NCBI GenBank assembly: GCA_022484695.1
Contig: JAKVKU010000001.1
Span: forward strand, 1-64,000
Reading direction: 5' to 3'
DNA from: Lactobacillus sp.
GTDB lineage: Bacteria > Bacillota > Bacilli > Lactobacillales > Lactobacillaceae
Length of the DNA: 64,000 bases
A program made the position numbers and the translations under genes. This document shows, piece by piece, positions 53,681-61,874 of this stretch. The first letter of the stretch is position 1; each line of letters starts with the position of its first letter. The notes beneath the pieces are model-generated. The model searched no databases. It saw only the letters and a list, made by a program, of their open reading frames with translations, and had not been told where the DNA came from.

Positions 53681-54686
53681 ACTGTTCGCTATTCGCCGCG
53701 GCGCTGACCCAGTTGGCCCGGGCATCGGGGGTATCAAAGGGAATGCTGCAATCTGCTCCCAGTAAAATCCCCTGACGGCCGTTAACTTGCAACAGCCGCT
53801 TAGTTTCAGCCTTGATTTGGGCTTCAGTGCCCCGGTAGTACAAGCCGGCTTCTGTGTTGTCAAACCCTCCTAAAATAGCCCGATTGCCAAAGAGCTTTTT
53901 ACCCTGGGCCAAGGAGACACCTTCCACATAGCTGGCAAAATTGATGGCCTTGGCCGGATAGTCCGTGTAATCGGCTAAGTTATTCCGGGCCCCGGCAAAA
54001 CCGCAAATATGTAGCATATTGCCATCATTGGCAGCTTGGGCGGCGTTTAGTAATAACTTTTCGCTGGGGACCACGTACTGTTGCCACAGGTCCTTCGTGA
54101 TCCTAGGATCTTGGGGTTGTTGCACACATAAGTAGATCCCCACAATACCCGCTTCTTGAATCAAGCGGGTCACCAGCTCACTCAAATCTTGGGCTAACTG
54201 GTTTAAAACTTCCCCAAATAACGCCGGTTCCGCAGCGAAGAAGTCATAAATTTTCACAGGGTCCTGGTCTAAAATTTCAAAACGCAGGCGCAATTGGTAC
54301 CAGGGTGAAAAAATATTGTAGAAGCTACCAATGTCACCTTGATAGTGGTCCACGATGGCTTTGATGGCGGCCACTTGGTCTTGATACCAGGGATGGTTGG
54401 CGGGCACTGGCTTGATTTGGCGCAAGTCAGCCGGGCTGTTGAAGGTCACGTCCAATAAATTGGGTAATAGGAAAAAATTGTCACTCATAATTTTGGTAAA
54501 ATCCGGGTGGATCTCATCATAAAACCGCTGCTGGGCCGCCACCACGTCGGCGATGCTTTGCTTTTGGCGAAAGCCGAAGACTTGTTGGCGTTCATCGGCC
54601 AAATAGTGGTGCCAAAAACCGGCTAAAATGGTATCTGCCGGTTGATTATCTAAAGTTTGCAATAAAATGTCGCGTTTATTTGTCAT
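53679..54686 (-). CDS. URO-D family protein
   Basis: 335 residues, uroporphyrinogen decarboxylase fold as used by corrinoid- and CoM-linked methyltransferases. MLHICGFAG (about 226-234) holds the His-x-Cys-type metal site region and ILGGFDNTEAG and GILLGADCSIP mark the family end. True HemE motifs at the N-terminus are absent and no haem genes are near. Its role with the SDR and ABC genes is unknown. Last gene of the operon; GGAAGGAAG before the ATG. Confidence 0.8.
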   Translation of the reverse strand: MTNKRDILLQTLDNQPADTILAGFWHHYLADERQQVFGFRQKQSIADVVAAQQRFYDEIHPDFTKIMSDNFFLLPNLLDVTFNSPADLRQIKPVPANHPWYQDQVAAIKAIVDHYQGDIGSFYNIFSPWYQLRLRFEILDQDPVKIYDFFAAEPALFGEVLNQLAQDLSELVTRLIQEAGIVGIYLCVQQPQDPRITKDLWQQYVVPSEKLLLNAAQAANDGNMLHICGFAGARNNLADYTDYPAKAINFASYVEGVSLAQGKKLFGNRAILGGFDNTEAGLYYRGTEAQIKAETKRLLQVNGRQGILLGADCSIPFDTPDARANWVSAAANSEQ

Positions 54687-54701
54687 GGGTTCTTCCTTCC
54701 C

Positions 54702-55445
54702 CTAAGCTAAGCGCCAACCGCCGTTGACGTGGAGACTTTGGCCGGTGATGTAACTGGCAGCCTCGGAAATCAAAAAGACAATGGGCTGGGCGATCTCGTC
54801 GGCCTGGGCCGCCCGACCTAAAGGCACTTTGGCTTGGTATTTGGCCAAATTGGCCTGAATGCGCTCGTGGGTCATTTCCGTATCGGTGACCCCGGGCACC
54901 ACGGCGTTGAGGCGCACATTGTGGGCCGCCCCTTCGATGGCCAAGGTCTTGGTGAGACTGGTGACGGCCCCTTTAGAAGCAGCATAAGCGTCATAATCTA
55001 AGATGCCATCAAAGGCATCCACCGAGGTCACGTTGACGATACTACCCTTGCCCTGGGCATACAAATGGGGCAACAGGGCTAAGGTGGGATACAGGGTCCC
55101 ATTGAAATTCACCGCCATAATTTGATCCCAGCTAGAGTCGTTATAATCTGTGACATCCGTGGTTAAAAAGATACCGGCACTGTTCACCAACCCGGCGATG
55201 GGGCCGAAGTCGGCCACAATTTGATCAAAGGTGGTCTTCACAGCGGCCTTATCAGTCAATTCCAATTGATAACTGTGACTGGTAACCCGCCCAAACGTTG
55301 TGGCTGCTTGCACCTTGGCCAAACGGGCTTGATTGCGCCCAATCAAATGGACATCATAACCGGCTTGGGCTAAGGCAATGGCCGTGGCCCGGCCAATACC
55401 GCTACTGGCCCCGGTGACGATCACTTGGGGATTTTTTACTGTCAT
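54702..55445 (-). CDS. Short-chain dehydrogenase/reductase
   Basis: 247 residues. TGASSGIGRATA (about 11-22) binds NAD(P), NSAGIF near 89, catalytic Ser in NVTSVDAF near 139 and YAASKGA (Tyr/Lys, about 152-158). FabG-like classical SDR, substrate unknown. Start ATG 55445 behind GAGGTG; the ATG at 55454 touches that site. Confidence 0.9.
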   Translation of the reverse strand: MTVKNPQVIVTGASSGIGRATAIALAQAGYDVHLIGRNQARLAKVQAATTFGRVTSHSYQLELTDKAAVKTTFDQIVADFGPIAGLVNSAGIFLTTDVTDYNDSSWDQIMAVNFNGTLYPTLALLPHLYAQGKGSIVNVTSVDAFDGILDYDAYAASKGAVTSLTKTLAIEGAAHNVRLNAVVPGVTDTEMTHERIQANLAKYQAKVPLGRAAQADEIAQPIVFLISEAASYITGQSLHVNGGWRLA

Positions 55446-55463
55446 TACATACACCTCACAAAT

Positions 55464-56204
55464 TTAGACATTACTTAAAATTTCAGCTAGAAACTGTTGG
55501 GTCCGGGGAACTTGGGGATGGTCAAAAATGTCCGTTGGCGAACCGGCTTCCACCACTTGTCCATCGGCCATGAAGACGACTTTGTTGGCCACATTGCGGG
55601 CAAAATTCATCTGATGGGTGATCACCACCATGGTGGCCCCTTCTTCGGCCAATTGCCGCATGACCTTCAAGACTTCCCCGACTAATTCTGGGTCCAAGGC
55701 ACTGGTGGGTTCATCAAAGAAAATCACCTGGGGCTTTAAGGCAATGGCCCGGGCGATGCCCACCCGCTGGGCTTGGCCCCCGGAGAGTTGGGAGGGATAG
55801 TGGTCCACATAATCGGCCATCCCCACCTTCTTCAAAGCCGCCAGGGCAATGGTCTTGGCTTGGGCCTTGGGAATTTTATGGGCCACCACGAGGCCTTCGG
55901 TGACGTTTTGCAGGGTAGTTTTGTTATTAAAAAGATTATAATTTTGGAACACGAAGCCCACATTTTGGCGGATGGTGCGGATGTCATTTTTCGACAGGTG
56001 GGCTAGCTCCCCTTGAACTCCGGCGAAATCGATGGTCCCCCCATCGCCCTTTTCCAAAGTGGTGATGGTGCGCAACAACGTGGTCTTCCCGGAACCACTG
56101 GGGCCGATCAAGGTGATCACATCCCCTTGGTTCACTTGAAAATCGATGCCCTTTAAGATTTGTTGGGGGCCGTAACTTTTCGTTAAATTTTTAATTGTGA
56201 GCAT
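55464..56204 (-). CDS. Amino-acid-type ABC transporter ATPase
   Basis: 246 residues, polar amino acid (GlnQ/HisP) class. Walker A GPSGSGKTT (about 33-41), signature LSGGQAQRVGIARA (about 139-152), Walker B VIFFDEPTSALDPE (about 161-174). AAGGAG before the ATG; overlaps the upstream permease by 14 nt. Confidence 0.94.
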   Translation of the reverse strand: MLTIKNLTKSYGPQQILKGIDFQVNQGDVITLIGPSGSGKTTLLRTITTLEKGDGGTIDFAGVQGELAHLSKNDIRTIRQNVGFVFQNYNLFNNKTTLQNVTEGLVVAHKIPKAQAKTIALAALKKVGMADYVDHYPSQLSGGQAQRVGIARAIALKPQVIFFDEPTSALDPELVGEVLKVMRQLAEEGATMVVITHQMNFARNVANKVVFMADGQVVEAGSPTDIFDHPQVPRTQQFLAEILSNV

Positions 56205-56988
56205 GATTGACTAGCTCCTTTTTAGGGTCATATTGAACGGCTTGTACAGTGGTCGTAGGCTGTTTGAAACTAAACAAATGCCAGTTGAACGACTTGGCCG
56301 TGGTGGTCCGTTGAAAGCGACTGAAGTAGCGTTCCAAGAACCAGAATAGCAATTCTGCGGCATAGGCGATGATCAGATAATAAACCCACACCACCAGGTA
56401 AGCTTCCAAGAAGTTGTAGGAAAAGGCCGCCTGGGTCTTGGCAATGGCGGTGATATCCTTCACGGACATGATAAAAGCTAAACTGGAATTCTTGATCAAA
56501 TACAGGGTGGCGTTGGTGATGTTGGGCAGGGCCGAAACTAACGCCTGGGGTAAAATCACCCGGACAAAGGTCTGTCGCGGCGCCATCCCCACCATCAAGC
56601 CCGCCTCTAATTGGCCCTTATCCACGGTTTGCAGCGCGGAGCGAAACACCTCCGTTAAAGTGGCAATGCTATTTAAGGTGAACACGATATAGGCATAATT
56701 GATGGGGTCGATGCTAAAGGCACTCTTCCCGATGATGGTGGCCAAGAAGCTGGGAAAGGCGCTATAAATGATCAGGATTTGGGCAATCAACGGTGTCCCC
56801 CGAACAAAGGACACGTATAGCCGGATGATGGGACTTAAAATTTTGACCCGATAAATCCGCACTAAAGCAAATATGAAGCCAATAGGTAAGGATAGGATCA
56901 ACGCCACCAGCACGATCTGCAAGGTTACCGGCACACCGGCGATGGCGGTCTTGAAAACTTGGGCCATGAAATTGGTATCTAGGGACAA
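56191..56988 (-). CDS. Amino-acid ABC transporter permease 1
   Basis: 265 residues, HisM/GlnP family. Four or five helices; RGTPLIAQILIIY (about 64-76) and the EAA loop EAGLMVGMAPRQTFVRVILPQ. The tail after residue 225 is a long polar extension. TTG 56988 behind AAGGAGG. Forms a heterodimer with the next permease. Confidence 0.93.
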   Translation of the reverse strand: MSLDTNFMAQVFKTAIAGVPVTLQIVLVALILSLPIGFIFALVRIYRVKILSPIIRLYVSFVRGTPLIAQILIIYSAFPSFLATIIGKSAFSIDPINYAYIVFTLNSIATLTEVFRSALQTVDKGQLEAGLMVGMAPRQTFVRVILPQALVSALPNITNATLYLIKNSSLAFIMSVKDITAIAKTQAAFSYNFLEAYLVVWVYYLIIAYAAELLFWFLERYFSRFQRTTTAKSFNWHLFSFKQPTTTVQAVQYDPKKELVNHAHN

Positions 56989-57006
56989 TTGAAAGACCTC
57001 CTTGAA

Positions 57007-57705
57007 TTAGGGCTGAATGGCTTGGCGTTTCTTTTGAAAAGAGCTTTCCACCAGGCTCACCAGCTTGTCGATGGCTAAAGAAATCACCCAGTAGATCAGC
57101 GCCAGGGCGCCGTAAGTTTCAAAAGCAAAGCCCCCGGAGTTGTTGGACACGATCATTTGGGCTTTGGCCACCATGTCCACGACCCCGATGGTAAAGGTCA
57201 AAGCCCCTTCTTTTAGCAAGTTGATGATGGCGTTGGCCAAGTTGGGCAGGGCGATGACAAAGGTTTGGGGCAGGGTGATGCGGCTAAAGGCTTGCCAGGG
57301 ACTCATCCCCACCATCAGCGCCGCTTCCTTTTGCCCCGCGGGAACTGCTAAGTAAGCCGAGCGGAAAATTTCCGCCACGGGGGCTGAAAACAGCAGGGTC
57401 AAGGCGATGATCACGAAGTACATCCGATTCCAACCTTCAATGGAAACGTGGAACCAGCCCTTGATGAGAAAAGGCAGGCCGTAATACACCACGAAAATCA
57501 TGATGATGGCCGGGGTGGCCCGGATCACGCTGATGTAGACGTTGGCGATGGCCCGCCACCACCAATGGGGACTGAGTTTGGCCCGGGTCAAAGCAACGCC
57601 CAACAGGCCCCCTAGGATAATCGACGCCACGGAAATGATCAAGGTGATTTGAATGGCTGGTAAAATCTGGATCAGAAATTTGTAAATTAAAGCTAATGTG
57701 GTCAT
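57007..57705 (-). CDS. Amino-acid ABC transporter permease 2
   Basis: 232 residues, same family; RATPAIIMIFVVYYGLP and the EAA loop EAALMVGMSPWQAFSRITLPQ are visible. GGAGGG before the ATG. Confidence 0.93.
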   Translation of the reverse strand: MTTLALIYKFLIQILPAIQITLIISVASIILGGLLGVALTRAKLSPHWWWRAIANVYISVIRATPAIIMIFVVYYGLPFLIKGWFHVSIEGWNRMYFVIIALTLLFSAPVAEIFRSAYLAVPAGQKEAALMVGMSPWQAFSRITLPQTFVIALPNLANAIINLLKEGALTFTIGVVDMVAKAQMIVSNNSGGFAFETYGALALIYWVISLAIDKLVSLVESSFQKKRQAIQP

Positions 57706-57737
57706 AACTGACCCTCCTATTCAGCGTGCTGGAACAA

Positions 57738-58592
57738 TTACTTAAAGGCCTTGTTCACCAACTTGAAGTTGTCTTGACCGAAGTACTTTTCAGATATCTT
57801 GGATGCTTCCCCGGAAGCAATGACCTTTTTAACGGCCTTATCGTAAGCGGCGGCTAACTTGGTTTCTTTCTTATTGAACAGTGGGTAAGTCTTAATGCCC
57901 CCTAAGGTGACGTAGGTGAGCTTGCCCTTCAAATCAGCGTTGGCCCCGTTGGACTTTTCAACATTGGCTTCAAACATTGGGCGAATGGCGAAGAAAGCAT
58001 CGTAGCGGCCTTCGTTGACCCACTTCAAGGCATCGGAAACCACGAAGGTGTCCGCACTGCCTAGCTTAATTTTAGGGGTGTGTTTTTTATTGTAGTCAGC
58101 GATGACGGCGTATTGGCCATTTTGTGGGGCAATGGGTACCAATTTCCCGTTATTTTTAGCCAATTTCCCTAAGCCACCAAATTTAGCTTTGTCCTTGGTG
58201 CGGACCACAAAACCGGAGTCACTGACCCCAAAGTAATTCTTCGGGAACAGGTAGGTCTTGGCCCGATCAGCGGTGTAGAAAATGTTCTTCACGCCCACAT
58301 CGTATTTGCCACTCTTGACCCCAATCAACACATCGTCATCACTGGTACCAGTGTAAGTAAATTTATATTGGGGCAATTGCTTATCGATGGCTTTCATCAT
58401 GGCCACATCGTAGCCATCCCCTTGTTTCTTGCTATTTTGATAAGTAATGGGGTAGTTGGTGGTGGCGTAGGCCACTTTAACGGTGGTGACGGCTTGGGCC
58501 GTGGTGGGTTTTTGCAAGGTCAAGGCCGCGGCGATGGCGGCAGTCCCCCCTAATAACAGTGCGATGCGTTTGAACCATTTTGTCTGTGTCAT
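57738..58592 (-). CDS. Amino-acid-type ABC substrate-binding protein
   Basis: 284 residues. Signal peptide with AQA cleavage near 34 but no lipobox Cys, unlike most Gram-positive binding proteins, so anchoring is unclear. SBP_bac_3 fold: TTNYPITYQNSKKQGDGYDVAMMKAI, VLIGVKSGKYDVGVKN, KYFGQDNFK at the end. The ligand cannot be read from motifs. Confidence 0.9.
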   Translation of the reverse strand: MTQTKWFKRIALLLGGTAAIAAALTLQKPTTAQAVTTVKVAYATTNYPITYQNSKKQGDGYDVAMMKAIDKQLPQYKFTYTGTSDDDVLIGVKSGKYDVGVKNIFYTADRAKTYLFPKNYFGVSDSGFVVRTKDKAKFGGLGKLAKNNGKLVPIAPQNGQYAVIADYNKKHTPKIKLGSADTFVVSDALKWVNEGRYDAFFAIRPMFEANVEKSNGANADLKGKLTYVTLGGIKTYPLFNKKETKLAAAYDKAVKKVIASGEASKISEKYFGQDNFKLVNKAFK

Positions 58593-58623
58593 ATTTTTTG
58601 CTCCCTCGAATTTAAAAGTTAGT

Positions 58624-59391
58624 TTAAAACGTTAATTTAGCGTCTCCCAATTGAATGGTTTGCCCGGCCAACGCTCCCGTGGCCCCAGCAAACTGTAAGG
58701 TGGTCAAGTGATTAGCAGCCCCTTTGGTGAACTTGAATTGCCGCTCATGGATGGGTACCACATAAGCAGCCCCTTGGGCGGTGGCGGTACTGCCCACCAA
58801 CTTCGCCCAAAATTCAGCGGCGGCTTTCGGATGGGCCACTTCAAAGGTCCCTTGGATCACCTTCAAGTCCCCGGCCGGATGGGGTTCGATCAAGCCTTGT
58901 TGGGTCAATTGGGCCACCCGGTCGGCATCGGTACTTTGCCAATTGATAAAAAACGGATAAGGTAGGCCTTCAAAGTCGGCGTCAATGAAGAAGATTTGCC
59001 AGGTAATTAAATGGCCCTGCTCATCGGTCCGCTGGCCTTCGGAGATGGGGCCCACCGGCACACCGCTGGCCTTTAAGCTAGTCCAAGTGGCCTGTAAATC
59101 CGAACTGCGGATGGCCACGGTGTTGAAGCGTTGGCGCTTAGCTTCATAGTCTTGGGTGGCGTCATATAAAGACGCCGCTTGATTGCGGGTAACGGCGGCG
59201 GCCTTGGCTAAATCAAAGACACTGATCAATTCGATATAATTGATGCCAAAATAACCTAAGGCATTAGCCGTCCCCCAAGCTTCGTGTTGACCGCCCCGTT
59301 TGAAGATAACGCCATGGTCTTGAAATAAGGCAATGGCTTGGTCTAAGTCCTGGACGTTGATCATAGAATGATCCCAGTTTAAGTCTGGCAT
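58624..59391 (-). CDS. Glyoxalase-like (VOC superfamily) protein
   Basis: 255 residues, Glyoxalase_3-type: opens DHSMINVQDLDQAIALFQDHG with the metal-site His, then GGQHEAWGTANALGYFGINYIELISVFD. Family members include enzymes and binding proteins of unknown role. The ATG overlaps the proC-like stop (TAATG). Confidence 0.8.
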   Translation of the reverse strand: MPDLNWDHSMINVQDLDQAIALFQDHGVIFKRGGQHEAWGTANALGYFGINYIELISVFDLAKAAAVTRNQAASLYDATQDYEAKRQRFNTVAIRSSDLQATWTSLKASGVPVGPISEGQRTDEQGHLITWQIFFIDADFEGLPYPFFINWQSTDADRVAQLTQQGLIEPHPAGDLKVIQGTFEVAHPKAAAEFWAKLVGSTATAQGAAYVVPIHERQFKFTKGAANHLTTLQFAGATGALAGQTIQLGDAKLTF

Positions 59392-60194
59392 TATTTTTCA
59401 GCTCCTAACTCAGTGGTCCGTCTAACAGCGGCTAACACGGCATTTTGGATCCCCGCCGCGAAGTCACTGGCGTCCAGTTCATGTTGGGCATAAATCCCCA
59501 CCCCACCAGCGGAGTTATTAATATCTAAGAGCTCATTGGGATTCTTACCCGTGAGTTCTAACATTTTGGCTGCCCCTTGGAGATTCTCCAAAGCCACGGC
59601 GTTAGCCTGTTGTCGGGATAAGCCCGCCAAGACGCCGGCGTTGGTCAGGGCGATGTAGAAGTTGTAAATGTAATTGGGGCCGGCCACGCCGTAACCGGTG
59701 TAGATATCGATTTGCTTTTCGGGGATGTAATCCACCTTGCCAAAACTCTTCAAGAAAGGATCCACCAGGGCCTGGTCGGCATGGTCATTCAAAGCCGCGC
59801 CGCTGTAACCAAAGCCCGTATCGGTCAAGGTGTTGGGGATGATGCGGGTCACGGGCAGATTGGCGTCGGTGGCGGTCAGTTGGGCAATGGTCACCCCGGC
59901 AATGATGGACACCACTTGGGCCTGAGTTTGGCTTTGGCTGATGGTCTGAGTTAGGCCGGCCCAATCATCTTGGGGCCGCACCCCCAACAACACGACTTGC
60001 GCAGCGGTCAACTGGGGTTGATCCAACACCGTGGCCGCTTTGATGCCATATGTTTGCTGTAAGTAATCGATGCGACTTTGGGCAATGTCGGTGACGAAGA
60101 CACTGTCAGCACTAAGGACCTTATTTTTCAAACCGGCCCGAATGATGGCTTCCACCATTTGACCCCCACCAAAAGTGTATAAAGAAATTGTCAT
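59391..60194 (-). CDS. Pyrroline-5-carboxylate-reductase-like protein
   Basis: 267 residues. N-terminal Rossmann segment TFGGGQMVEAIIRAGL (about 6-21) and VVSIIAGVTIAQL, with VTRIIPNT near 118 as in ProC; the C-terminal substrate helix reads GYGVAGPNYIYNFYIALTNAG, where ProC has a Ser/Thr-Gly-SGPAY pattern. It may act on an imine other than P5C. Start ATG 60194 behind AGGAGGG. First gene of the operon. Confidence 0.8.
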   Translation of the reverse strand: MTISLYTFGGGQMVEAIIRAGLKNKVLSADSVFVTDIAQSRIDYLQQTYGIKAATVLDQPQLTAAQVVLLGVRPQDDWAGLTQTISQSQTQAQVVSIIAGVTIAQLTATDANLPVTRIIPNTLTDTGFGYSGAALNDHADQALVDPFLKSFGKVDYIPEKQIDIYTGYGVAGPNYIYNFYIALTNAGVLAGLSRQQANAVALENLQGAAKMLELTGKNPNELLDINNSAGGVGIYAQHELDASDFAAGIQNAVLAAVRRTTELGAEK

Positions 60195-60218
60195 GAGATT
60201 TTCCCTCCTAAAAGAAAA

Positions 60219-60463
60219 TAAAAAGGACCCCAACTAAATCCGAAGACTTAGTTGGGGTCCTTATCCACCATAGACTGAGTATGTAGCCACCTATTGAAAC
60301 CTTGTACTAATTTACCAGGTGACGTCCAGGCTCTCCATCTATTTGCGGGCACCAAACTAAGCCGATCGGCATTTGCATACACATCGGCATTTGGCACATA
60401 TTGCACATAGATGATTGAGTTTTTAACAAAATGGACGTCTCCTTTCAAATTAGAGTCTCGTAA
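60219..60463 (-). ncRNA. Structured 5' leader with terminator, unknown class
   Basis: About 245 nt precede the operon. Four nested helices form one long hairpin: 60439-60432 with 60328-60321 (8 bp), 60413-60407 with 60342-60336 (7 bp), 60397-60390 with 60356-60349 (8 bp, two G-U), 60387-60383 with 60366-60362 (5 bp). A second hairpin CACCT/AGGTG follows, then an 18-bp terminator (60262-60245 with 60240-60223) and a T run 30 nt before the gene. No T-box or known riboswitch core is seen. Confidence 0.7.
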
Positions 60464-60473
60464 GTTGTTTATT

Positions 60474-60502
60474 AAGTTATCATTAATATATCAGTTTGTC
60501 AA
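60474..60502 (-). promoter_or_regulatory. Promoter of the operon
   Basis: Minus-strand TTGACA (60502-60497), 17 bp, TAACTT (60479-60474). Confidence 0.65.
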
Positions 60503-60531
60503 GGCGGGTAGGCTTAATTTCCTTTGTTCTT

Positions 60532-60572
60532 AAAAAAGCTTGTAAGCCATGGTATTAATAGGCTTACAAGCT
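60532..60572 (-). terminator. Minus-strand terminator upstream of the toxin-like gene
   Basis: Perfect 12-bp stem AGCTTGTAAGCC (60572-60561 on the minus strand) with 60548-60537, then TTTTT. It would stop any minus-strand RNA crossing the toxin-like gene. Confidence 0.8.
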
Positions 60573-60578
60573 CTCATA

Positions 60579-60587
60579 TGTTATAAT
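60579..60587 (+). promoter_or_regulatory. Extended -10 promoter of the toxin-like gene
   Basis: TGT-TATAAT with TG at 60579-60580 and TATAAT at 60582-60587; the 11-mer TATGTTATAAT recurs on the minus strand at 60964-60954. Confidence 0.65.
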
Positions 60588-60693
60588 ATCCAAGCAAAGA
60601 AATTAGAGACGGTTGGCAAATCTTATTTTTGAGGTGGTTCTTATGGGGATATAGCTCATGGTTCCAAGCATTCCGATGAAAGGAGGTGCCATT

Positions 60694-60828
60694 TTGTTCA
60701 CGTTCGGGCTATTAACCATTGGTTTGATTGGGATGCTCACGGCGTTAAATTTAGCAGTTGCAAAATTGCTGAATTCCGTGACTCACCTCATCAAAGCTTG
60801 GCGAAAACTCAACAAACACGCAAAATAA
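60694..60828 (+). CDS. Small hydrophobic peptide, candidate type I toxin
   Basis: 44 residues from TTG 60694: FGLLTIGLIGMLTALNLAVA is a single helix, then a basic tail ending RKLNKHAK. This is the pattern of holin-like/TxpA-type type I toxins. AAAGGAGGTG lies 6 nt upstream. The frame opens further to ATG 60676 and 60658. A strong site GAGGTGG (60631-60637) serves instead a three-codon frame ATG-GGG-ATA-TAG (60643-60654) in the same reading frame, a possible coupling leader or a broken longer start. Convergent antisense RNA predicted. Confidence 0.6.
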   Translation: MFTFGLLTIGLIGMLTALNLAVAKLLNSVTHLIKAWRKLNKHAK

Positions 60829-60870
60829 AAAACCGCTCATCTAACTTTTGGCAGAGTTAAAGCGGTTTTT
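60828..60870 (+). terminator. Bidirectional terminator of toxin and antisense RNAs
   Basis: AAAAACCGCT (60828-60837) with AGCGGTTTTT (60861-60870); T runs on both strands. Confidence 0.85.
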
Positions 60871-60947
60871 ATTCAAAACTATGCCACCGTCTTGACGGCT
60901 TTGCATTCTTTTAGGCCAAACTCTATACGAGGGTTTGGTCTTTTTGT
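60828..60947 (-). ncRNA. Candidate antisense RNA of the toxin-like gene
   Basis: A minus-strand extended -10 TGT-TATAAT (60962-60954) predicts a start near 60947 and an RNA of about 120 nt. It opens with a hairpin GACCAAAC/GTTTGGCC (60940-60914) and ends at the shared terminator, overlapping the 3' end of the toxin message, as in Fst/TxpA modules. Not shown to be expressed. Confidence 0.5.
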
Positions 60948-61008
60948 ATGCTTATTATAACATACTTTGGAGTTTTAGATAGCATTTGATTTTAAAAACA
61001 CAGGCCCT

Positions 61009-61731
61009 TTAATTAATGTCCAAGACCTCATGGAGCCATTCTAAGCCTAAGTTAAACCAGCGGCCCATATGGCGATCAGCCCGATCCCCATTGACCACTG
61101 CGGTCCATTTGTTGGCCAGGGCAATGCCATGATTGCCGGTGCCAAATTCGTGGGCTTCAAAGGGAACGTTGTGCTTAGCTAAAGCAGCAGTGTAGACGTG
61201 AATATGGTCCAAGAATGGGGTCAGTTCATCATTGATGGACCCCCAAATAAAGGTTGGTGGGGTCTGGGGTGAAACCAGTTGGGATACGTCCCGGCTTTGA
61301 ATACCCATTTTTTTATCCAAAGTTGGCTTGATGGCTGGGTAGCCCAACATCACAAACTTGGCATGGGTGCCGGCTTCGTTGCCATAGTCCGCTGCCAATT
61401 GACCCCCGGCGGAAAAACCGATGATCCCTAATTTATCAATGTCTACGCCCAACTCGTGTGAATGTTGCACCACGTAGTAAAAAGCTTGGGCAATGGCTGT
61501 TTTAGCATCGTCATAGTTTTTCATTTCTAAAACTGGATAGTTCACCACAAAGGTTTGAAAAGCCTGGGTGGCAAAGGTCAGGGCGACTCTTTCCGTATCC
61601 CGCTCCTTTAATTTCTTGTAACTACCGCCACCGATAATCACGATACCCGGCAGTTTCTCATCAGTCTTGCTTTGGTAAATGTCTAAAGATGTCTCCTTGG
61701 CTGGGTCTAATGTCACATTTTGAATATCCAT
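61009..61731 (-). CDS. Alpha/beta hydrolase (esterase)
   Basis: 240 residues, BD-FAE/acetyl-esterase-like. GGGSYKKL (oxyanion HGG-type loop, here GGG, about 34-41), nucleophile GFSAGGQLA (Ser about 107), Asp in NDELTPFLDH near 175 and His in GTGNHGIAL near 205. Substrate unknown. GAGGTGAT precedes the ATG. Confidence 0.85.
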   Translation of the reverse strand: MDIQNVTLDPAKETSLDIYQSKTDEKLPGIVIIGGGSYKKLKERDTERVALTFATQAFQTFVVNYPVLEMKNYDDAKTAIAQAFYYVVQHSHELGVDIDKLGIIGFSAGGQLAADYGNEAGTHAKFVMLGYPAIKPTLDKKMGIQSRDVSQLVSPQTPPTFIWGSINDELTPFLDHIHVYTAALAKHNVPFEAHEFGTGNHGIALANKWTAVVNGDRADRHMGRWFNLGLEWLHEVLDIN

Positions 61732-61823
61732 AAAATAAAATCACCTCACGTCTATGATAAAGGTCATTTCTGAAAATTGCTATGATTATCCCGTGAAAAA
61801 TAAACTCTATTCTGTAGAAACAC

Positions 61824-61858
61824 TAAAAAATCGCCTCAACTTTTCAAAGTTAAAGCGA
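61824..61858 (-). terminator. Terminator of gltA
   Basis: Minus-strand TCGC..AACTTT with AAAGTT..GCGA (61858-61831), then TTTTTT. Confidence 0.8.
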
Positions 61859-61874
61859 CCCAAATAGGTGTCAA

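Noticed and set aside
60300-60345. AGCCTGGA..CACCTGG in the leader resembles a B12 box
   Set aside because: The other conserved cobalamin riboswitch elements are absent and the match is partial.
60248-60448. 66-codon Trp-containing frame as a leader peptide gene
   Set aside because: It spans the paired arms of the structured leader; GAAAGGAG precedes it, but the Trp codons are scattered and it is better explained as RNA structure.
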